This document shows positions 15,418 through 25,525 of a stretch of 35,246 nt of DNA, piece by piece. The position numbers were made by a program, and so were the translations under genes. The notes below the pieces were generated by a model, which was not told where the DNA came from, did not search any database, and saw only the letters and a program-made list of their open reading frames with translations. Positions within the stretch are counted from its first letter, which is position 1; the number at the start of each line of letters is the position of its first letter. This DNA comes from Acidobacteriota bacterium (GTDB lineage Bacteria; Acidobacteriota; Thermoanaerobaculia; Multivoradales; Multivoraceae), in contig JAPOVF010000029.1 of assembly GCA_026708285.1 (NCBI GenBank), positions 1-35,246 on the forward strand. Reading direction: 5' to 3'.

Positions 15418-16989
15418 ATGCTCCCCGTTCGCCGCGCACTGGTCTCGGTCTTCGACAAGGCGGGCCTTGAGGATCTGGGTTCGGGGCTGGCGGAGCTCGG
15501 TGTCGAGATCGTCTCGACCGGCGGCACCGCCAGGCAGCTCGCGGAGCACGGAGTAGCCGTCACCGCGGTGTCCGAAGTGACCGGACACCCCGAGATCCTC
15601 CACGGCCGCGTCAAGAGTCTGCACCCCCGGATCTTCGGCGGCATCCTGGCCGACCGGCGCCGGCCGGAACACCAGGCCGAACTGGAGCAGCACGAGATCC
15701 CGCCGATCGACCTCGTGGCCGTGAACCTGTACGCCTTCGCGGCCGCGGCCGCGAAGCCGGATGCGACCGTCGACAGCACCGTGGAGATGATCGATATCGG
15801 CGGACCGAGCATGGTCCGCGCCGCGGCGAAGAACTTCGCCAACGTGGCGGTGGCCGTGGACCCGGCCGACTATCCGCGGATCCTCGAGACCCTTCGTTCC
15901 GAGGGTGGCCTGCCGGAAGAGCTCCGGCGCGAACTGGCGCTCAAGGCGTTCCGGCACACGCAGAGCTACGACACCGCGATCGCCGACTGGCTGGCGAACG
16001 GCACAGGGGCGTCCGCCCGCGACGAGCCTTCACCCCTGCCGGAGTCCGTCCGGCTGGAACTCGAGCAGGTGCTGGCGCCGCGCTACGGCGAGAACCCGCA
16101 CCAGGGAGCGGCCGTCTACCGGGAGGTCGGAGGCGGCGGCGTTCTGGGTGGTTTCCGGCAACTCCAGGGCCGGGAACTCTCGTGGAACAACATGCTCGAT
16201 GCGGACGCGGCGCGGAAGCTGTCGGCGCTGTTCGGTGCGGCGGATGACGATCCGGTTGTGGTCATCGTCAAGCACAACAATCCGTGCGGCGTCGGACGAG
16301 GCGCTTCTCTCGTCGAGGCCTACGAACGGGCCCTGGCCTGCGACCCGGTTTCCGCGTTCGGCTCGATCATCGCGGTCAACCGGCCGTTCCCGGAGCCCCT
16401 GGCCGGGGCGATGGCGAAGCTGTTCGTCGAGGTCATCGTGGCTCCCTCCTTCGACGACGCCGCGCTCGAGCGGCTTGGCCGCAAGAAGAACCTCCGCCTG
16501 CTCGAGTGTCCGCCGTTCTCGGCGGCTGACGGCGCCTACGAGCTGCGAGCCGTCGACGGCGGTTTCATCGCCCAGCACCTCGACAGCGCTCCCGAAGACC
16601 CGCGGGAGTGGACCTGTCCCACGCGGGCGCAGCCGGACGAGGCGCAGTTGCGCGCGCTCGACTTCGCCTGGCGGGTGTGCCGGGCGACGAAGTCGAACGC
16701 GATCGTGGTCACCAACGAGCGCCAGACCGTCGGCATCGGCGCCGGCCAGATGAGTCGCGTCGATTCCTGCCGGATCGCGCTCGACAAGGCGCAGCTCCCC
16801 CTGGCCGGCACGGTCGCCGCTTCGGACGCCTTCTTCCCCTTCCGGGACGGAGTCGACACCCTCGCCGAGGCGGGCGTCGGGGCGATCGTCCAGCCGGGCG
16901 GCTCGGTTCGTGACGACGACGTGATCGCGGCCGCCGACGAGCACGGCGTCGCCATGCTCCTGACCGGGCGCCGCCACTTCAAGCACTGA
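15418..16989 (+). CDS. purH: Bifunctional AICAR transformylase / IMP cyclohydrolase
   Basis: The 523-aa product catalyses the last two steps of IMP synthesis: formyl transfer from 10-formyl-THF to AICAR, then ring closure. The cyclohydrolase domain is N-terminal, with RALVSVFDKAGL, IVSTGGTARQLAEHGVAVT and ILHGRVKSLHPRIFGGIL. The transformylase domain follows, with RYGENPHQGAAVYR, ELSWNNMLDADAARKL, VIVKHNNPCGVG (the catalytic Lys-His region), SAFGSIIAVNRPF and the C-terminal GGSVRDDDVIAAADEHGVAM and RHFKH. The ATG at 15418 starts exactly where the family does; an in-frame ATG 45 nt upstream would add a non-conserved leader. An extended -10 (TGCTACGCT, 15397-15405) implies a very short 5' leader. 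Its TGA overlaps the next gene's ATG by one base. Confidence 0.96.
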   Translation: MLPVRRALVSVFDKAGLEDLGSGLAELGVEIVSTGGTARQLAEHGVAVTAVSEVTGHPEILHGRVKSLHPRIFGGILADRRRPEHQAELEQHEIPPIDLVAVNLYAFAAAAAKPDATVDSTVEMIDIGGPSMVRAAAKNFANVAVAVDPADYPRILETLRSEGGLPEELRRELALKAFRHTQSYDTAIADWLANGTGASARDEPSPLPESVRLELEQVLAPRYGENPHQGAAVYREVGGGGVLGGFRQLQGRELSWNNMLDADAARKLSALFGAADDDPVVVIVKHNNPCGVGRGASLVEAYERALACDPVSAFGSIIAVNRPFPEPLAGAMAKLFVEVIVAPSFDDAALERLGRKKNLRLLECPPFSAADGAYELRAVDGGFIAQHLDSAPEDPREWTCPTRAQPDEAQLRALDFAWRVCRATKSNAIVVTNERQTVGIGAGQMSRVDSCRIALDKAQLPLAGTVAASDAFFPFRDGVDTLAEAGVGAIVQPGGSVRDDDVIAAADEHGVAMLLTGRRHFKH

Positions 16990-17627
16990 TGCGGCCCGCG
17001 CGAACGGCGGCCCCCGTCCTCGCGGCCCTCTGCCTTGTGGCCGCCGGGCCGGCGTCCGCCGACGATCCGTGGGGCGTTCTCGAGGAGTTCCGGCGTTCGC
17101 TCGAGACGCAGTCGCCGCTCTCGGCGGGCTTCGTCCAGACCTACGTCCCCTACGGCTTCGATCCGGAGGACGGCGAGACGGAACGCGGCGACCTGGCCGT
17201 CGACCTGCCGGGTTGCCTGCGCTGGGACTACTCGCCGCCGTTCGAGAAGGCCTTCCTGCTGTGCGACCGCACGGTGCATCACTGGAATCCGGGCGAGACG
17301 GTCGGCCAGCGCCACGACCTCTCCGAGCAGCCCGCCCCGGGGCTGGACTTCTTCCTGCTCACCACCGACGATCTCAGGGACCGGTACGAGGCGGAAACCG
17401 GCCCCGCGCCGGACGATCGGGTGCTCGTGGTCCTGCGCCCGCTCGTGCCGAGCGAAGACGTCGCCCTCGTGCAGGTCGTGATCGATCGCCGCCAGCAACG
17501 GCTGCGCGAACTGACCTACTACGACGCCCAGCGCAACGAGAACCGCTTCGTCGTCGGCGACTACCGCAGCGGCGCGGCCCCCGGCCGCTTCGAACCGCCG
17601 TCCGGCATCGTGTGGGAGGAGCCGTAG
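16989..17627 (+). CDS. lolA: LolA-like outer-membrane lipoprotein carrier
   Basis: The 212-aa product begins with a signal peptide (MRPARTAAPVLAALCLVAAG, cleavage near ASADD). The mature part has the LolA-type half-barrel pattern: EEFRRSLETQSPLSAGFVQT near residue 35, GDLAVDLPGCLRWDYSPPFE near 70 (family form 'G.l.i.rPg.fRW.Y..P'), then KAFLLCDRTVHHWNPG, and a C-terminal RLRELTYYDAQRNENRFVVG strand pair. LolA carries lipoproteins from LolCDE across the periplasm. It starts within the purH stop (TGATG), so it is translationally coupled to it. Similarity is moderate; a related LolA-like or DUF2092-type carrier is the alternative. Confidence 0.78.
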   Translation: MRPARTAAPVLAALCLVAAGPASADDPWGVLEEFRRSLETQSPLSAGFVQTYVPYGFDPEDGETERGDLAVDLPGCLRWDYSPPFEKAFLLCDRTVHHWNPGETVGQRHDLSEQPAPGLDFFLLTTDDLRDRYEAETGPAPDDRVLVVLRPLVPSEDVALVQVVIDRRQQRLRELTYYDAQRNENRFVVGDYRSGAAPGRFEPPSGIVWEEP

Positions 17628-17673
17628 GAAGTCCGGCGGCGCGTTCGTCGGGTTGGCGGTGGGGAGAAAGGTC

Positions 17674-17690
17674 GCCGGCCTGCGGCCGGC
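17674..17690. repeat. 7-bp hairpin next to lolA
   Basis: GCCGGCC-TGC-GGCCGGC is a perfect 7-bp stem 47 nt after the lolA stop. It is the first palindrome of the repeat-filled convergent gap. A near relative, GCCGGCC-GAA-GGCCGGC (18055-18071), closes the gap at the other side. Confidence 0.55.
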
Positions 17691-17691
17691 G

Positions 17692-17764
17692 GCTGTGTTC
17701 CTGGGGCTACGCCGCTGCGCGGCTTCGCCCCAAGCGGACCAGAAGGTCCGCGCACCCAGAGAAC
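17692..17764 (-). repeat. Palindromic repeat module A, inverted copy
   Basis: On the minus strand this reads GTTCTCTGGGTGCGCGGACC, then TTCT, then GGTCCGC. This matches the two plus-strand copies at 17863 and 17999 over more than 25 nt. It continues with a GC-rich hairpin region that differs from the other copies. With the two forward copies it makes an inverted-repeat arrangement within the 450-nt gap. Confidence 0.75.
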
Positions 17765-17808
17765 GGTCGTGGGGTTCCGCGGGAGGCCCTGCTGCAGTTG
17801 AGATAGCC

Positions 17809-17855
17809 CGCAGCGGCGCCATGCCATCTGCATGTAGAGAAGCCCGCTACACCGG
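17809..17855 (+). repeat. Repeat module D, copy 1
   Basis: CGCAGCGGCGCCATGCCATC followed by TGCATGTAGAGAAGCCCGC. The core has a CATGC/GCATG 5-bp stem. It is closely related to copies at 17945-17985 and 24195-24241, the latter 6 kb away next to tatC. Confidence 0.75.
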
Positions 17856-17862
17856 GGTGGCT

Positions 17863-17998
17863 CTCTGGGTGCGCGGACCTTCTGGTCCGCTTGCCGCCGC
17901 AGGCGGCCAGAAACACGCCGCCGCGGAGCGGCGACCGCAAGCGCTGCAGCGGCGTCATGGCACCCGCATGTAGAAAACCCCGCCGCACTGCGCCCGTT
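17863..17998 (+). repeat. Composite palindromic repeat, modules A-B-C-D (136-nt unit)
   Basis: The unit is ordered as four modules. A is CTCTGGGTGCGCGGACC-TTCT-GGTCCGC. B is the hairpin GCCGCC-GCA-GGCGGC plus CAGAAACACGC. C is the hairpin GCCGC-GGA-GCGGC plus GACCGCAAGCG. D is TGCAGCGGCGTCATGGCACC followed by CGCATGTAGAAAA (17945-17985). A second unit begins exactly 136 nt later. The period is not a multiple of three, so the open frames across it do not continue as repeated protein. It lies between the convergent lolA and lipoprotein genes. Confidence 0.8.
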
Positions 17999-18076
17999 CT
18001 CTGGGTGCGCGGACCCTCTGGTCCGCTCGCCGCCGGAGGCGGCCAGAAACACGCGCCGGCCGAAGGCCGGCACCTT
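17999..18076 (+). repeat. Composite palindromic repeat, modules A-B, second tandem copy
   Basis: CTCTGGGTGCGCGGACC-CTCT-GGTCCGC, then GCCGCC-GGA-GGCGGC-CAGAAACACGC, repeats the unit at 17863 with few changes. It is cut short by the hairpin GCCGGCC-GAA-GGCCGGC (18055-18071), just before the stop codon of the minus-strand lipoprotein gene. Confidence 0.8.
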
Positions 18077-18964
18077 CTAGCTACGCGCCCGCACCGCCCG
18101 AAGCTCCTTCAACCCATACACCTCAACAGTGTCGAACGTACGCGAGGCCGAGTCCCTCCATGCCGGCCGTCCGGCGGTCAGCACGAGCGTTCGCCACTCA
18201 CACTCGCCGCCGAGGCAGAACTTGAGCCGGCCGGCACCGACGGCGCTTCCCGGTCGGAACTCCAGCTCGAGCACCCCGGTGACCTCGCGGCCGAAGTCCA
18301 CCCGGAACGCCGATCGCTCGCCGGGCGGGACGTCGAGACCGGGGGCCGTGGACACGCGGACGATGCGGTGCGGAAAGGCGGCCCGCCAGATCGGCTCGGG
18401 CCTCGCCAGCTCGCCGCGGACCACGCGGCCCCAGCGGCCCACGGGCGGCCGCCCCCAGGAGCGAACGGTCCCCGGTTCAGGGCCGTCCCCAAGCGGTGCG
18501 GCGCCCTTCACCAGGAGCGGATCCCAGGTCTCCTGGAAACGCCAGGTGGAGTCTGTAGTGACGGGCATCGATCCGTCGGCGAGCTCGATGCCGGCGAGCG
18601 CGCCGCCGTCGCCGTAGGGCGTGCGCACCTCGATCGTCAGACGGTTGGCGCCGGCGCGCAACAGGTGGGCGACCTGGACCTCGTCGATGGGCTCGCCGCG
18701 CCGGAAACCGCCGCGGGCGATCTGATGGCCGTTCAGATGCACCGCGTACTCGCGGTCGGCGGTCACGAACAGGCGCGCCTTCTCCGAGGGTGCCTGGTCC
18801 AGTCCGAAGTCGGCCAGCAGCAGGTAGGCCGCCGGCTGCCCGGCGTCCGCGGCTGCGGCCTCGGGCCAGATCCACTCCGCTTCGCCGGTCGGTGGCGAAG
18901 CGTCCCGGCACCCGGCCAGCAGGCAGGCGGCGAGTGCGGCGAAAACGGGCAGGGTCCGGTACAC
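18077..18964 (-). CDS. Exported lipoprotein with jelly-roll (galactose-binding-like) domain
   Basis: The GTG at 18964 starts a lipoprotein signal (VYRTLPVFAALAACLLAGC, lipidated Cys at residue 19). Longer in-frame starts would put more than 60 basic residues ahead of it. The 276-residue mature part is beta-rich. It includes ARLFVTADREYAVHLNGHQI ... EVQVAHLLRAGANRLTIEVR, the pattern of the accessory beta-sandwich found beside the catalytic domain in alpha-L-rhamnosidases and other glycosidases, and ends FDTVEVYGLKELRAVRARS. No catalytic domain is present, so it probably binds carbohydrate at the cell surface or in the periplasm. It is divergent from kdsB (79 nt between starts) and convergent with lolA across the repeat block. 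Confidence 0.6.
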   Translation of the reverse strand: MYRTLPVFAALAACLLAGCRDASPPTGEAEWIWPEAAAADAGQPAAYLLLADFGLDQAPSEKARLFVTADREYAVHLNGHQIARGGFRRGEPIDEVQVAHLLRAGANRLTIEVRTPYGDGGALAGIELADGSMPVTTDSTWRFQETWDPLLVKGAAPLGDGPEPGTVRSWGRPPVGRWGRVVRGELARPEPIWRAAFPHRIVRVSTAPGLDVPPGERSAFRVDFGREVTGVLELEFRPGSAVGAGRLKFCLGGECEWRTLVLTAGRPAWRDSASRTFDTVEVYGLKELRAVRARS

Positions 18965-19043
18965 CCTTGGAGCGTATCGGCCCGACGGTCGGCGTCCGCC
19001 CCGGCGGTTTGACCGGCGGCGCGCCGCGCGGGTAGGGTCGCCC

Positions 19044-21532
<2,489 letters not shown>

Positions 21533-21548
21533 GGCTGTCCCGGGAACC

Positions 21549-22388
21549 GTGACCGCGGAAGGCTTCGAACTCGCGCCGGGAATCGTCCTCGGTCGCGGCG
21601 GCTTGCCCGTGATCGCCGGTCCCTGCGTGATCGAGGGCCGCGACTGGCTTGTGAGCGTGGGCCAGCAGATCCAGGCGATGAGCCATCGCCTCGGGCTGCC
21701 GATCGTCTTCAAGTCCTCGTTCGACAAGGCGAACCGCAGCTCCGGCGACAGCTTCCGGGGCCCGGGGCTTACCGAAGGCCTGGCGGCGCTGGCGGAGGTC
21801 AGGGAGGCGACCGGCCTGCCGGTCCTGACCGATGTCCACGAGCCGGGCCAGTGCGCCGAAGCCGCCCGGGTCTGCGACGTGCTCCAGATCCCCGCCTTCC
21901 TCTGCCGCCAGACGGACCTGGTCGTCGAGGCGGCCGCCACCGGGCGGCCGCTCCTGATCAAGAAGGGCCAGTTCATGGCCCCGGCCGACATGGTGCGGGT
22001 GGTCGACAAGGCGCGCGCCACCGGCAACGCGCGGATCGCCGTGACCGAGCGCGGCAGCTCCTTTGGGTACCACAACCTGGTCGTCGACATGCGCAGTTTC
22101 GAGCTCCTCGCCGAGCACCGGATCGCCGTCCTCTACGACGTGACGCACTCGCTGCAGTTGCCCGGCGCCCGCGAGAAGGAAAGCGGCGGCGACCGCCGCT
22201 TCGCGGAGCCGCTGGCCCGCGCCGCGATCGCCGCCGGCGCCGCCGGCCTCTATCTCGAGACGCATCCGGACCCGGACAGCGCGCGGTGCGACCGGGAGAC
22301 CCAGTTGCCGCTGGAACGCGCCGAGAAGCTGCTCCTGTCGGCGCTCGAGATTCACCGCTCTCGCGTCGCCGAGGGCCCCTGGGTCTAG
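21549..22388 (+). CDS. kdsA: 3-deoxy-8-phosphooctulonate synthase (Kdo-8-P synthase)
   Basis: The 279-aa enzyme condenses PEP and arabinose-5-phosphate to Kdo-8-phosphate. Signatures are VIAGPCVIEGRD near residue 21, FKSSFDKANRSSGDSFRGPG, VLTDVHEP, IPAFLCRQTDL, KKGQFMAPADM and YDVTHSLQLPG. The Cys in GPC, the His in DVTHS, the Glu in YLETHPDPD and the nearby Asp are the positions that bind metal in the Aquifex enzyme. This is therefore the metal-dependent class, not the metal-free E. coli class, which has Asn at the Cys position. It starts with GTG, 16 nt after pyrG. Confidence 0.96.
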   Translation: MTAEGFELAPGIVLGRGGLPVIAGPCVIEGRDWLVSVGQQIQAMSHRLGLPIVFKSSFDKANRSSGDSFRGPGLTEGLAALAEVREATGLPVLTDVHEPGQCAEAARVCDVLQIPAFLCRQTDLVVEAAATGRPLLIKKGQFMAPADMVRVVDKARATGNARIAVTERGSSFGYHNLVVDMRSFELLAEHRIAVLYDVTHSLQLPGAREKESGGDRRFAEPLARAAIAAGAAGLYLETHPDPDSARCDRETQLPLERAEKLLLSALEIHRSRVAEGPWV

Positions 22389-22398
22389 GAGCCGGAAG

Positions 22399-23391
22399 GT
22401 GAGCCGACAGCGAAGCCTGGAGATCGCCCGCGCCGTCCTCGAACTCGAGGCGTCGGCGATCCGGGGCCTGATCGGGCAACTCGAGGACTCCTTCAGCGAG
22501 GCGGTGCGGCGCATGCGCGACTGCCGGGGACGGGTGATCTGCACCGGCATGGGCAAGAGCGGCCACGTGATGAAGAAGGTGGCGGCCACCCTGGCCTCGA
22601 CCGGCACGCCCGCCCTGTTCATCCATCCGGCCGAGGCGATCCACGGCGACCTGGGCATGATCGTGCCGGGCGACGTGGTTCTGGCCGCCTCGACCTCCGG
22701 CGGCACGGAAGAACTGCTGCGGATGATCGACGTGCTGCACCGGCGCGGCGTGCCCCTGATCGCCGTCACCGGGGCCGCGAAGAGTCCGATCGCCGAGCGT
22801 GCCGACATCCACCTCTCGGCTGCGATCGACCAGGAGGCGTGCCCCCTGAACCTGGCGCCGACCGCATCGACGACCGCCACCCTGGCGCTGGGCGACGCGC
22901 TCGCGATGGCGCTGCTCGAGGCGCGCGGGTTCACCCTCGAGGACTTCGCCACCCTTCATCCCGGCGGCGAGCTCGGCCGCCGGCTGATGACGGTGGATCA
23001 GGTCATGCACGCCGGCGCCGCCGTGCCCCAGGTCGGGCTCCAGGCCTCGATGCGCGAGGCCCTGTTCGAGATGACCGAGAAGTCGTTCGGCATCACCGCG
23101 ATCGTCGACGACGCGGGCGGTCTCTGCGGCGTGGTCTCGGACGGGGACCTGCGACGCCTGCTGAACACGGATCCGGCTGCTGGCGAGTCGGCCGGCGGCG
23201 CCTTCCTGGACCGCGCCGTCTGCCACTACATGACGCCCGAACCGAAGACGATCCAGCCCGACGCCCTGGTCACCGTCGCCCTGGCGGCGATGGAACGGCA
23301 CCGGATCACGTCCCTGTTCATCTGCCACGGCGACGGCCGCCTGCGCGGCCTCGTCCACATCCACGATCTCTGGGGCCTGCGCCGAAAGTAG
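22399..23391 (+). CDS. kdsD: D-arabinose-5-phosphate isomerase
   Basis: The 330-aa KpsF/GutQ-type protein converts ribulose-5-phosphate to arabinose-5-phosphate for KdsA. The SIS domain (about 30-180) has VICTGMGKSGHVMKKVAATL, HPAEAIHGDLGMI, AASTSGGTEELL and LAPTASTTATLALGDALAMA. The catalytic-region EDFATLHPGGELGRRL follows. Two CBS domains complete it (VDQVMHAGAAVPQV ... GVVSDGDLRRLL, and YMTPEPKTIQPDALV ... GLVHIHDLWGL). Start is GTG, 10 nt after the kdsA stop. Confidence 0.95.
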   Translation: MSRQRSLEIARAVLELEASAIRGLIGQLEDSFSEAVRRMRDCRGRVICTGMGKSGHVMKKVAATLASTGTPALFIHPAEAIHGDLGMIVPGDVVLAASTSGGTEELLRMIDVLHRRGVPLIAVTGAAKSPIAERADIHLSAAIDQEACPLNLAPTASTTATLALGDALAMALLEARGFTLEDFATLHPGGELGRRLMTVDQVMHAGAAVPQVGLQASMREALFEMTEKSFGITAIVDDAGGLCGVVSDGDLRRLLNTDPAAGESAGGAFLDRAVCHYMTPEPKTIQPDALVTVALAAMERHRITSLFICHGDGRLRGLVHIHDLWGLRRK

Positions 23392-23397
23392 CCGCCG

Positions 23398-23901
23398 ATG
23401 TCCACGATGCTCTCCTCCGTTGTCCTGCGCCTCCGTTTCCTCCTCTTCGACGTCGACGGCGTGCTCACCGACGGCCGCCTCTACTACCTCGGCGACGAGA
23501 TCGCGGTGGCGTTCGACACGAGAGACGGCGTCGCCGTCAAGCGTGCGCGCGACGCGGGCCTCGGCGTCGGCCTCCTGAGCTCCAGGAGAGACTCCCCCGC
23601 GGTCGCCCGCCGCGCCGCCGACCTGGGCTTCGACGAGGTGCTCCTCGGCCGCCGCGACAAGGCCGCGGCCTTTGCCGACCTGCTCGAGCGTCGCGGGCTC
23701 GAAGCCTCCGAAGTGGCCTACGTCGGCGACGACCTGGTCGACCTGCCCGTGCTGCGCGCCGCCGGCCTGTCCGTCGCCCCGGCCGACGCGGTGGCTGAAG
23801 TCCGCGACAACGTCGACCTCGTCCTCGACGCCCCCGGCGGCCGCGGCGCCGCCCGCGAACTCGTCGACCTCATCGTCGAGGCGCTGGGCCCGGTTTCGTA
23901 G
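23398..23901 (+). CDS. kdsC: Kdo-8-phosphate phosphatase
   Basis: The 167-aa HAD-family (C0 type, no cap) phosphatase yields free Kdo. Motif I is LLFDVDGVLTDGRLYY, with both catalytic Asp residues. Motif II is LLSSRRDSP (a Ser in the GxxSGR-like position). The Lys is in LGRRDKAAAF, and motif IV is AYVGDDLVDLPVL. The length is typical. It is separated from kdsD by 6 nt and ends the Kdo operon. The 345-nt repeat-rich gap follows. Confidence 0.94.
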   Translation: MSTMLSSVVLRLRFLLFDVDGVLTDGRLYYLGDEIAVAFDTRDGVAVKRARDAGLGVGLLSSRRDSPAVARRAADLGFDEVLLGRRDKAAAFADLLERRGLEASEVAYVGDDLVDLPVLRAAGLSVAPADAVAEVRDNVDLVLDAPGGRGAARELVDLIVEALGPVS

Positions 23902-23909
23902 CCGGCACC

Positions 23910-23943
23910 CACTGGGTGCGCCGGCCTTCTGGCCGGCATCCGG
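23910..23943 (+). repeat. Palindromic repeat module A (reference 34-nt copy)
   Basis: CACTGGGTGCGCCGGCC followed by TTCTGGCCGGCATCCGG. The internal GCCGGCC-TTCT-GGCCGGC is a perfect hairpin. Both 17-nt halves recur without mismatch inside glmM (35057-35073 and 35143-35159). It starts 8 nt after the kdsC stop and may act as its terminator. Confidence 0.85.
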
Positions 23944-23982
23944 ACTCCGGACGCTGGGGCGTCGGACGCACCCGCCCGTCTT

Positions 23983-24144
23983 GGGGCAGGAGGGCTCGGC
24001 TCCCAGGATGACGTGAGCGCTTGAGAGGAGATGGGAGGGGGTGGCGCTCACTCCGCTTCACTCGCTCCGGTTCGGCGTCGGTTGGTTCGATGTCGCCGGC
24101 CGTCGCTCGTTCAGAGGCACCTGGGAGCCGACCCCTCCTGCCCC
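23983..24144. repeat. 162-nt element bounded by 25-bp inverted repeats
   Basis: GGGGCAGGAGGG-C-TCGGCTCCCAGG (23983-24007) is complementary to CCTGGGAGCCGA-C-CCCTCCTGCCCC (24120-24144), with a single mismatch in 25. The 112-nt interior carries a second perfect inverted repeat, GTGAGCGC (24013-24020) and GCGCTCAC (24044-24051). There is no open frame of note. The arrangement resembles a small non-autonomous mobile element or a transcribed hairpin structure. Flanking target duplication was not evident. Confidence 0.65.
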
Positions 24145-24157
24145 GACTGGGCTGGTT

Positions 24158-24184
24158 GCCGGTGCCCGGAGGCAGGGCACCGGC
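24158..24184. terminator. 10-bp perfect stem-loop
   Basis: GCCGGTGCCC and GGGCACCGGC pair without mismatch around a 7-nt loop (GGAGGCA). It lies 63 nt beyond the tatC stop in the direction of tatC transcription and could help to end that transcript, though there is no T tract. Confidence 0.45.
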
Positions 24185-24194
24185 CTGCGACGCC

Positions 24195-24241
24195 CGCAGC
24201 GGCGTCATGCCATCCGCATGTAGAGAAGTCCGCCGGACCGG
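24195..24241 (+). repeat. Repeat module D, copy 3
   Basis: CGCAGCGGCGTCATGCCATC followed by CGCATGTAGAGAAGTCCGCC. It differs by only a few bases from 17809-17855. It abuts the tatC stop and closes the convergent gap between kdsC and tatC. Confidence 0.75.
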
Positions 24242-24246
24242 AGCCC

Positions 24247-25110
24247 CTAGCCGGCCCACTCCTCTTCGGCCTCTTTCTCGAGACGCTTGCGGCGGCGCTG
24301 GACCAGGGCCGAGGCGCCGACACCGAGCAGGTAGAGGAGAAGCGTCGGCCCCGCCACGATGGTCATGTTGATGGCGTCCGGGGTCGGCGTGATCGCGGCG
24401 GAGAGGATGACGATGATCAGCACCGCCCAGCGGAAGTGGCGCATCAGGAAACGCGGCGTCACGATGCCGAGCTGCGACAGCATGAAGATGACGATCGGGA
24501 GCAGGAACATGACCGCCAGACCGAGCAGGACGTTGACCGCGAAGCTGAAGTAGCGCTCGATCCGGATGTCGGCGCCCCATTCGCTGTTGAGACCCATGTT
24601 GATCAGGAACTCGGTCGCGAAGGGCAGGGCGACGAAGTAGCCGAAGGCGCCCCCGCCCAGGAAGAAAAAGGAGCCGAAGAAGATGAAGGGGATCGCGTAG
24701 CGCTTCTCGCGCCGGTAGAGCCCCGGCGAGACGAAACCCCAGAGCTGGCTGACGAGATAGGGGGAGGTGACGAAGACGGAGGCCAGGAGCGCCACCTTCA
24801 CGAAGACGATGAACGGATCCGTGACGCCGTCGAACACGAGTTGATCGACGTGGGGCTCGATCGGCCTCGCCAGCACGTTGTAGATCTCTTCGGCGAACGC
24901 GAAGCAGCCGAAGAACGCGACGACGACGACGATCAGCGTGCGGAGGATGCGGCGGCGCAGCTCGTCGAGGTGCTCGAGCAGCGTCATCCGCGGGAGTTCT
25001 TCTTCGTCCTCCTCAGATTTTCTGCGGGCGGGCTGCGTCGGGGGCAGCCGCTCCGGTTCCGACTCTTCGGTCGGCTGTCCCTGTTCGGGCTCTTCAGGCG
25101 GCGGGGTCAC
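24247..25110 (-). CDS. tatC: Sec-independent protein translocase subunit TatC
   Basis: The 287-aa product has six predicted transmembrane helices. The N-terminal [18 protein letters not shown] is the TatC signature for binding twin-arginine signal peptides. [35 protein letters not shown] and PLPFATEF-type loops (here [15 protein letters not shown]) follow, and the last helices are [20 protein letters not shown]. About 40 acidic and Pro-rich residues precede the core, a longer N-terminus than in E. coli. The GTG start overlaps the 3' end of tatA by 17 bp, so the two are one unit. Confidence 0.95.
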   Translation of the reverse strand: MTPPPEEPEQGQPTEESEPERLPPTQPARRKSEEDEEELPRMTLLEHLDELRRRILRTLIVVVVAFFGCFAFAEEIYNVLARPIEPHVDQLVFDGVTDPFIVFVKVALLASVFVTSPYLVSQLWGFVSPGLYRREKRYAIPFIFFGSFFFLGGGAFGYFVALPFATEFLINMGLNSEWGADIRIERYFSFAVNVLLGLAVMFLLPIVIFMLSQLGIVTPRFLMRHFRWAVLIIVILSAAITPTPDAINMTIVAGPTLLLYLLGVGASALVQRRRKRLEKEAEEEWAG

Positions 25111-25408
25111 TGGGCGTCCGGGCGCCCGATTCGCCCGCTTTCTTCGAGTCGTCCGCGCCCGCGGTCTTCCTGGAACCCTCCGACGCCGCGGCCTTCTTGC
25201 TCTTGTCGATTCGGCGCGGCGGCGGCGGTCGCTTCTCTTCGTCGAGCTCGACGTCGATCGAGCGCTTCAGGTCGCTCGTGGCACGCCGGAACTCGGCCAT
25301 GCCGCGGCCCAGCGTGCGGCCCAGTTCAGGCAGCTTCCGGGGGCCGAAGATGAGCAGAGCGGCCGCCATGATGAACAGCATCTCCTGCATGCCGATCGGG
25401 CCGAACAT
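25094..25408 (-). CDS. tatA: Twin-arginine translocase pore subunit TatA/TatE
   Basis: The 104-aa product has one short N-terminal helix and the TatA hinge: [20 protein letters not shown] followed by [20 protein letters not shown]. The FGP hinge and LG.GM.EF amphipathic helix fit TatA rather than TatB. The charged C-terminal tail ([20 protein letters not shown]) is long. The ATG at 25408 starts at the usual place. No tatB is nearby, so a two-component Tat system (TatA-TatC) is likely unless another gene lies elsewhere. Confidence 0.92.
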   Translation of the reverse strand: MFGPIGMQEMLFIMAAALLIFGPRKLPELGRTLGRGMAEFRRATSDLKRSIDVELDEEKRPPPPRRIDKSKKAAASEGSRKTAGADDSKKAGESGARTPSDPAA

Positions 25409-25446
25409 GGGACGGCATGATACGCCAACCCGCACGACTGGCTCAC

Positions 25447-25455
25447 TGTTACAAT
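25447..25455 (+). promoter_or_regulatory. Extended -10 promoter for the CtpA-type protease gene
   Basis: TGTTACAAT matches the extended -10 form TGnTAnAAT. Transcription would begin near 25462, after the in-frame ATG at 25454. This supports the GTG at 25526 as the real start of the protease gene. Confidence 0.45.
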
Positions 25456-25525
25456 GCCCGCTTCGCCAAACCGGGCGGTTGGCCGACCGGCGCGGCTCGA
25501 GGCGGAACAACGACACGGAACCATC

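Noticed and set aside
17692-18076. Regularly spaced repeats that might be a CRISPR array
   Set aside because: There are only two or three units, of variable length, with internal hairpins, an inverted copy and no uniform spacers; no cas genes are present.
21973-24051. A 690-codon minus-strand frame opposite kdsA-kdsD-kdsC
   Set aside because: It is an antisense shadow of three well-identified genes.
25454-25525. ATG at 25454 as the protease start
   Set aside because: It overlaps an extended -10 box and adds a polar stretch before the signal anchor. The GTG at 25526 gives a normal N-terminus.
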